A DNA stretch of 64,000 nt from Petunia secreta (Eukaryota > Streptophyta > Magnoliopsida > Solanales > Solanaceae). The stretch's first letter is position 1, and each line of letters starts with the position of its first letter. This document shows, one piece after another, positions 58,023 to 64,000 of this stretch. The position numbers and the translations under genes were made by a program. Under the pieces are notes generated by a model, which saw only the letters and a program-made list of their open reading frames with translations, ran no database searches and was not told the origin of the DNA. The stretch spans positions 73,006,001-73,070,000 of the forward strand of contig JARKIP010000005.1 in NCBI GenBank assembly GCA_029990175.1. The letters are read 5' to 3'.

Positions 58023-58442
58023 TTATATCGGTTATTGTGACCCGTTCATTGTGATTGGATTATGCGAGCTTGCCCATATATATTACTGTGTAGCCCGACT
58101 CACATTTTGAGTACTTGTTACATCAGCCTATGAAAATAATCTATTTGAGGCCTATAAATTGATTTGAACATGATACTACACATGGTCAATGACATTTTGG
58201 AGGCCAAAGCAGTCCCACCCGTTATATACGCACTGTCCCTTTACGTGTCCCGAAAACAACTAGGCAATGATGAATGTATGAATTTAATGCAAAGCAAGTC
58301 GTGAATAGAGTGATGGGTTTGGTGCTTGGAATGGCAACCAGCCCGGGCTCCGTATTTGCAGCCGTACCAACATCCCCAGCCTCTACTCGATACGCCATAC
58401 AAACCCGAGCCTAAACTTTACAAAATAAAATCTCTTACTTTG
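58023..58442. other. Spacer after the gypsy insertion
   Basis: Continues the pre-insertion sequence (GACCCGTT motifs as at 37050-37165). No gene supported. Confidence 0.35.
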
Positions 58443-58509
<67 letters not shown>

Positions 58510-58517
58510 TTTATTTC
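58443..58517. repeat. Compound (TTA)n / (TTTA)n microsatellite
   Basis: About 17 TTA units followed by about six TTTA units without interruption. Confidence 0.95.
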
Positions 58518-61440
58518 ACTTTATCGTCGTACTAATTTATTTTCATATATTTTTACGAGGTACATTTGGACGCCGATCTTGGATATGACGCTTCCGGGTT
58601 CTAATTTTGCAACCCATATCTTTTATTTAAATTCATAGCTTAGAACTGAATTGAGTTGTATATATTTTGTTGATAATGGATATTTACTTTTCTTTATAGC
58701 CATTACCTTTATATTTTGGAGTTATCGTTAATTTAATGCAAGTTGGAGCCATTATAGCAAATGCGTGCAAGTTAAAATATTTTCGCGAATTAATTTTATT
58801 TCAATTATTGTTTTAGATAGTTTTTCTAGAAAAGCTATATTTGCAAATATTTTGAAAACCTGTCGGATTAACCGTAATTTACGGAGTTTCGAAAGTGCCT
58901 TAAAAACCTTCTTTCGAAATTAGAAAAACCTCTTACCATTAGAATCTATGAAAGACCTCGCTTTTTTCGAAAATAGAGTTTTGCACGCATTTGTTTATAT
59001 GGTTCCCTATTTTCCTTAAATTGGGTGGCGACTCCAAAAACTCCAAAAAAGTTAGTCCATCCAGTTGATATTCCTAAATTTAGCCTTTCAGGATTATTTT
59101 TTGGGGTTCAACATCATTGCGACTCCATTGTAAAAATTTAAAGGTTTTGACCATAAAGGTTTCCAATTGTTTGCAACTAGCATGCCTTGTTTAATTGCTT
59201 TATTATATTTGATTTACTATATTTGTTTGTTTGGTTTGCTATATTGAGCATATATTTACTTGTGCTTAAAGTCCGCATTCCGTTCATATTTCCTCCCTTA
59301 TGAAGCTTGTCAATTCTTTTCACCTCCTCAATTTCATCACGGGGCACCCGCATGACGGGTAGATACGTAGGGAGGGCATTGCCCTTCCTCACTCTTTTAA
59401 ACTTCTTTCGTGTCACCAAAATTAGTTTGGGATATGGTTTGGCTGGTTTTTTCATTGCCGATTTTACTGGTTTATGAGGCCAAGTTTATCCCACATAGAT
59501 CGAATCAGCCTCAACCGTTAGCCCACTCTTAGAAGGAGATTAGGACATGCATTAATTTACACCATAGCTTGGACCCGGTCTTTGGCACCAGTTTTCAAGA
59601 AGTAGAAAATTGCTCTTTTGTCGACGGGTCATTGAAACCCAACGACGCTGCATATAATGTGATCGTGTGGATGTTATAACGAACCCCAAGTCATTTTCCA
59701 TGTCAAATTTGAGAAGTGGACAATATATATGACAGTTCATATTATATCTCAATTTTTGTATTGACAATCGGTTTGTGTCATTATAATATCCACATGTACG
59801 TGCAACTTGACGGTTAGGCTTACCTCTGGCAAAAAGAGGCACCTTACAGGGTAGGATGCACTTGCATATTTGTTTACATTCGAATACCTGAGATTGCGAT
59901 ATGTTGATTGCTTGCCTTGCTTTAATTGCACAAAATGCGTTACATACTTTGTCTTATGTCCTTGTTTGCAATCTTACTAATGAACATGCAAACTAACGTA
60001 GTTACTCTTTGAGGTTTCTTTTGTTTTGATTGTCTCCCTAGCAGAAGTTTGCATTTGTGAAATGACTGCCATTCTCATTACGCAAGATTCAAGGTCGAAT
60101 TGATTATTGACGCTTCAGCTTGTAAACGATGCAGTACCCGAATGAGGCTTAGTAGCAGCATTTGAAAAGAACTTGGCAACTGAACTTAGTAACATAATTT
60201 TCAATTTTAATGTAGATCGAGGCCCTGAAATTGCGTTGTATTTTGAAATTTCTTTTTATTGCATGCATGTATCTTATGAAAATTGAAATAAAATATGCAT
60301 TACATCTCTTCTTTCGCAATATTTCTGTTTTGAAATTTGGAATTAATAGACCCGCCAAAACTTTGCTTGTAACATATAATGAAGCAACTGATCAATTTGA
60401 GAATGACACATTGTAAAGGTGTAGTCTGTGTTCTTACGATATTGCACTATTGCTAAAACTTTAACTGGGGCAGCTTTAGAAAAGCAAGGGGCGAATTCGC
60501 ACCTAATTAACAAGGTCTTGGTGGCTATTTGCAGAACTACGCATGGTCTGATTCCCAAAGAGGGATACGTAGGCTCCCCCATCGGGCTTGACCCTTTAGC
60601 ATTTCATTTTTATTTTTTCCTAAGAATAGCAACTGGGGAAAATTTGCCAAAACTCGGAGAAGAATAACTGGGGCAAATTTTGCAAGGCAAGTTGAAGAGT
60701 TAAAAGATAGCAACTGGGGCAATTTTGCAAAAATAAGTTAAAGATATGAAAGATAATAACTGGGGCAGAATTTTGCAAAAGATGGCATTGATTATCAAAA
60801 GATGAATTGGCAAGATCCCGAGAATTGGCTAAGCGAATAGTGCAAAGTCTAAGACAAAGGACGTTCAAGGCAAAAATTTCAAAATGTATCTTTGACTTCA
60901 TTTGCATGCTTGCTTCACTTGCTATATTGTATTGAATTATTTTATCTTGCCTCTATTTTTCAAAATCTATGCTATTTAAGTTCATGAGCCAAATTTCTGA
61001 ACACAATTCACAAATCCGAGTCCAAGGAAGGCAAGGAAGCAACAGAAACAACAAGATCAAGATGAAGTCTGCACAAATCAAATGTTCTCCCTCCCTCCCC
61101 AAAAGTAACAATTTTTTTTTGAGAGCAGGGACATTAAGACCCATAATGGAAGATAGATGTTTTAGCATGCCAATCTCCAAGATTCTCATTACTTGGATTG
61201 CAATGACATTTGGATAAAGCTCGTGCTTCATTACCCAACGCTTTTTCACTTTGCCGAAAAGGCTGTATTTCTATTTTCCCATAATTCTTGCAGATTATTA
61301 AGCATATCTATTTCATTTTTTCATATCTATTTCATTTTTCTTTTTCATTATGAGAACGCTTACTAAAGTTCTATTTTTTTTTTAATGATTTACTGATATT
61401 TCTAATCCCGAGGGTTCACCATACATTGTAGCTAAGACCA
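58518..61440. mobile_element. Probable UTR-like retroelement sequence (Tat/Ogre type)
   Basis: No coding domain. The motif GATACGTAGG occurs at about 59361 and 60565 in contexts (dinucleotide changes around GGGATACGTAGG, ATCGGGC) familiar from untranslated regions of large Solanaceae gypsy elements. An AACTGGGGC-A-TTTTGCAA unit recurs four times (60630-60785). Short open frames here are not supported as genes. Assignment rests on memory of similar sequences and on the minisatellites that follow. Confidence 0.35.
60630..60785 (+). repeat. Degenerate repeat, AACTGGGGCAAATTTTGCAA type
   Basis: Four copies spaced 33-51 bp (near 60631, 60667, 60709, 60760). Each holds a small inverted repeat GCAAATTTTGC or a variant. 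Confidence 0.6.
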
Positions 61441-61470
61441 TTTCCTCCGTGGAAGAATTCGGAGAGTACA

Positions 61471-61740
61471 ACATCTTTATATTTCACGCTTTCGATAAGC
61501 GTCTTTATGTATTTTACGCTTTCGATAAGCTTCTTTATGTGTTCACGCTTCCGGTAAGCGTCTTTATGTGTTCACGCTTTCGGTAAGCGTCTTTATGTAT
61601 TTACGCTTTCGATTAACGTCTTTATGTGTTTACGCTTTCGATAAACGTCTTTATGTGTTCACGTTCCGGTAAGCGTCTTTATGTGTTCACGCTTTCAATT
61701 AGCGTCTTTATATTTTTACGCTTTCGATAAGCGTATTTGT
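61471..61740 (+). repeat. 29-bp minisatellite with an internal hairpin
   Basis: Unit GCGTCTTTATGTGTTCACGC plus TTTCGGTAA, about nine copies. Each unit pair contains CGCTTTCGGTAAGCG, an inverted CGCTT/AAGCG stem with a 5-base loop. Variants GATAA / GGTAA in the loop; some stem changes. Confidence 0.85.
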
Positions 61741-62069
61741 ATCACCTCGAAGGTGTTAATCATTTGAATGTCTCTAAGGCATAATTTTGTTGCCTCGATA
61801 GGCATTTTAATATTTTCCACTTTCTTAACTATATTTTGTAAGCCTCCTGAGGTGTTTATATATTTTCTTATACCTATTTTAATGACCTTATGTTGCTAAC
61901 AAGTTTGTTAAGGCTTGCAGGATTATGAGAATAATCTGGATGTGTTCTTACTTTTTTCGTTGGAGTACAATCCAAGATTACGTTTCAAACTGCTTATTGA
62001 TGATTAAGAAATTATGCTTATCATGAATAACAATCAGCCTAGAGGTTCCCTAATTGGAGCACTTTGTCA

Positions 62070-63200
62070 GTTGATTGAAGGCGAAAATGTCATGCCTACT
62101 ATAAACAATTGGTGGCCTTATTATGAAGTCTATCGCGAATAGGAGAAGATGTCATTATCATGAAAGCCTACCATAAACAATTGTGGCCTTATTATGAACT
62201 CTCGTGAACAGACGAAGACGTCATCCCTACCATATACAATTGGTGGCCCTATTATGAAGTCTATCGCGAACAGGCAAAGACGTCATTATCATGAAAGCTT
62301 ACCATATACAATTGGTGCCCCTATTATGAAGTCTTGTGAACAGACGAAGACGTCATGCCTACCATAGACAATTGGTGGCCCTATTATGAAGTCTCGTGAA
62401 TAGACGAAGACGTCATGCCTACCATAAACAATTGGTGGCCTTATTATGAAGTCTCGTGAACAGACGAAGACGTGGTGCCTACCATATACAATTGGTTGGC
62501 CTTATTATAAAATCTATCATGAGCAAGTGAAGAAATCATTATCATTTGAAGCCTACCATAAACAATTGGAGGCCTTCTTTTTATAAAGCCTATCGTAGAC
62601 AATCGAAGGCGCTTTTGTTGTTAATCCTACAGTAAGCAATTAGGGGGTCTTATTATCAAGTCTATCGCAAACAGGCAAAGACATTATTATCATTTGAAGC
62701 CTACCATAAGCAATTGGAGGCATTATTATGAAGCCTATCGTAGACAATCGAAGGCGTTTTTGTTATTTGATCCTACCGTAAGCAATCGAGGGCCTTATTA
62801 TCAAGTCTATCGTGAACAAACGAGAACGTCATTAACATTGAATCCTATCATAAATAATTGGAGGCATTATTATGAAGCCTATCGTAGACAATCGAAGACA
62901 TTTTTGTTATTGATCCTACCGTAAGCAATCAGAGGTCTTATCATCAAGGCTATCGTGAGAAAACGAAGACATCATCATCATTTGAAGCCTACCACAAGCA
63001 ATTGGAGCCATTATTATGAAGCCTATCGTAGACAATCAAAGGCGCTTTTGTTATTCATCCTACCGTAAGCAATCAGGAGTCTTATTATCAAGTCTATCGT
63101 GAGCAAGCGAAGACACTATCTTTTGAAGCCTACCATAAACAATTGGAGGCCTTATTATGAATCCTACCATTGACAATCGAAAGCGGTATTGTTATGGAGC
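62070..63200 (+). repeat. Complex tandem array, about 60-75 bp units and 140-160 bp composites
   Basis: Units built on GCCTACCATAAACAATTGG, GGCC(T/C)TATTATGAAG and TCTATCG(C/T)GAACAG-CGAAGAC. From about 62560 on, two related units alternate (GCCTACC...AATTGGAGG and ATCCTACCGTAAGCAATC), making a higher-order repeat. Open frames across it are repeat translations. Confidence 0.8.
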
Positions 63201-63448
63201 CTACCATAGGCTCGACCATGGTTTATAGCCGAAAGGCGGCATTTTTATTTCTTATAATTCTTGCAAATTTTTAAACATATCTGTTTCATTTCTTCTTTGC
63301 TTTATGAGAATGCTTACTAAAATTTCATTTTTGTGATTCGCAGATATTGCTAAATTTGGAGATGTACTTGCTTTAATATGTGTTATATCTTTTGCTTTAC
63401 ATTATTTTTATTTTATTAGATTCGTTCGCTTTACGAATGAACAAATCA

Positions 63449-64000
63449 GGTCCTTCCATCCACAAATAGGATATCGGGTCCTTCCACCCACAAATAGGAT
63501 ATCTCGGGTCCTTCCACCCACAAATAGGATATCGGGTCCTTCCACCCACAAATAGGATATCTCGGGTCCTTTCACCCACAAATAGGATATCTCGGGTCCT
63601 TCCACCCACAAATAGGATACTCGAGTCCTTCCACCCACAAATAGAATACTTTGGGTCCTTCCACCCATAAATAGGATACTCGGGTCCTTCCACCCACAAA
63701 TAGGATATTGAGTCTTTCTACCCACAAATAGGATACTCGGGTCCTTCCACCCATAAATAGGATACTTTGGGTCCTTCCACTCACAAATAGGATATTTTGG
63801 GTCCTTCCACCCACAAATAGGATATTCAGGTCCTTCCACCCATAAATAGGATACTTTGGGTCCTTCCACTCACAAATAGGATATTTTGGGTCCTTCCACC
63901 CACAAATAGGATATTCAGGTCCTTCCACCCACAAATAGGATACCTCGGGTCCTTCCACCCACAAATAGGATATTTTTTGTTCATCCACCCACAAATAGGA
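63449..64000. repeat. 29-30-bp minisatellite running off the window
   Basis: Unit GGTCCTTCCACCCACAAATA plus GGATA(T/C)(T)CG, about 19 copies. On the minus strand it stays open in all three frames (repeating YPICGWKDP-type text), which reflects the unit and not a gene. Confidence 0.9.

Noticed and set aside
59177..60907. Several 60-98-codon frames on both strands
   Set aside because: No domain, no coding-like pattern, and they lie in UTR-like repeat sequence.
63397..63994. 100-153-codon minus-strand frames of repeating CGWKDP-type text
   Set aside because: Translations of a 29-30-bp minisatellite in different frames; not evidence for a gene.
61471..64000. CRISPR-like appearance of regular repeats
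   Set aside because: Units are contiguous or nearly so, without unique spacers, and the genome is a plant nuclear one.

Overview
The window is nuclear DNA from a flowering plant, most probably a member of the Solanaceae. The low-copy genes have many introns with plant-type GT/AG borders. The repeats (Helitrons, hAT- and Mutator-type non-autonomous elements, RTE-like and L1-like LINEs, Copia and Ty3/gypsy elements, and a caulimovirus-derived endogenous pararetrovirus) are of kinds common in that family. No bacterial-type operon, rRNA gene, true tRNA gene or CRISPR array was seen. The species call is inference.

Layout. 1-826: 3' end of a Ty3/gypsy element. 2212-6527 (minus): a complete 16-exon gene for a MUT9-like/PPK protein kinase of the casein kinase I group. 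6902-9575: an inverted-repeat DNA element split by a 2.5 kb Helitron. About 9.85-12.9 kb: a decayed gypsy LTR plus gag, itself hit by an RTE-type LINE and by a small element with tRNA-like boxes. 13.3-15.4 kb: two Mutator-like non-autonomous elements. 15739-23297 (plus): a complete six-exon pectinesterase gene of the PME31 type; its 4.7 kb fourth intron holds two LINE fragments and a hAT-type MITE. 25481-26566 (minus): a single-exon F-box gene. 27493-34898: a second Helitron carrying a Copia element with nearly identical LTRs but a ruined interior. 37203-58017: a young Athila-like gypsy element (1359-bp LTRs, 5-bp target duplication) whose 5' untranslated region carries a 9.2 kb endogenous pararetrovirus block. 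58.0-64.0 kb: microsatellites, UTR-like retroelement sequence and a chain of minisatellite arrays running off the window end.

Three host genes look functional: the kinase, the pectinesterase and the F-box protein. Nothing suggests that they act together. The rest records nested insertion: Helitron into TIR element, Copia into Helitron into an older repeat, LINE and SINE-like element into gypsy, and pararetrovirus into gypsy. Several borders are supported by target-site duplications or by a related empty site elsewhere in the window.

The most notable locus is the pararetrovirus. It holds slightly more than one genome length (8033-bp unit) with a 429-bp terminal redundancy that runs from near the predicted RNA start to the primer-binding site. 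Its reading frames are linked by ATGA/TAATG overlaps. Two inverted viral fragments are joined at one end, and both outer junctions lie in a TA repeat.
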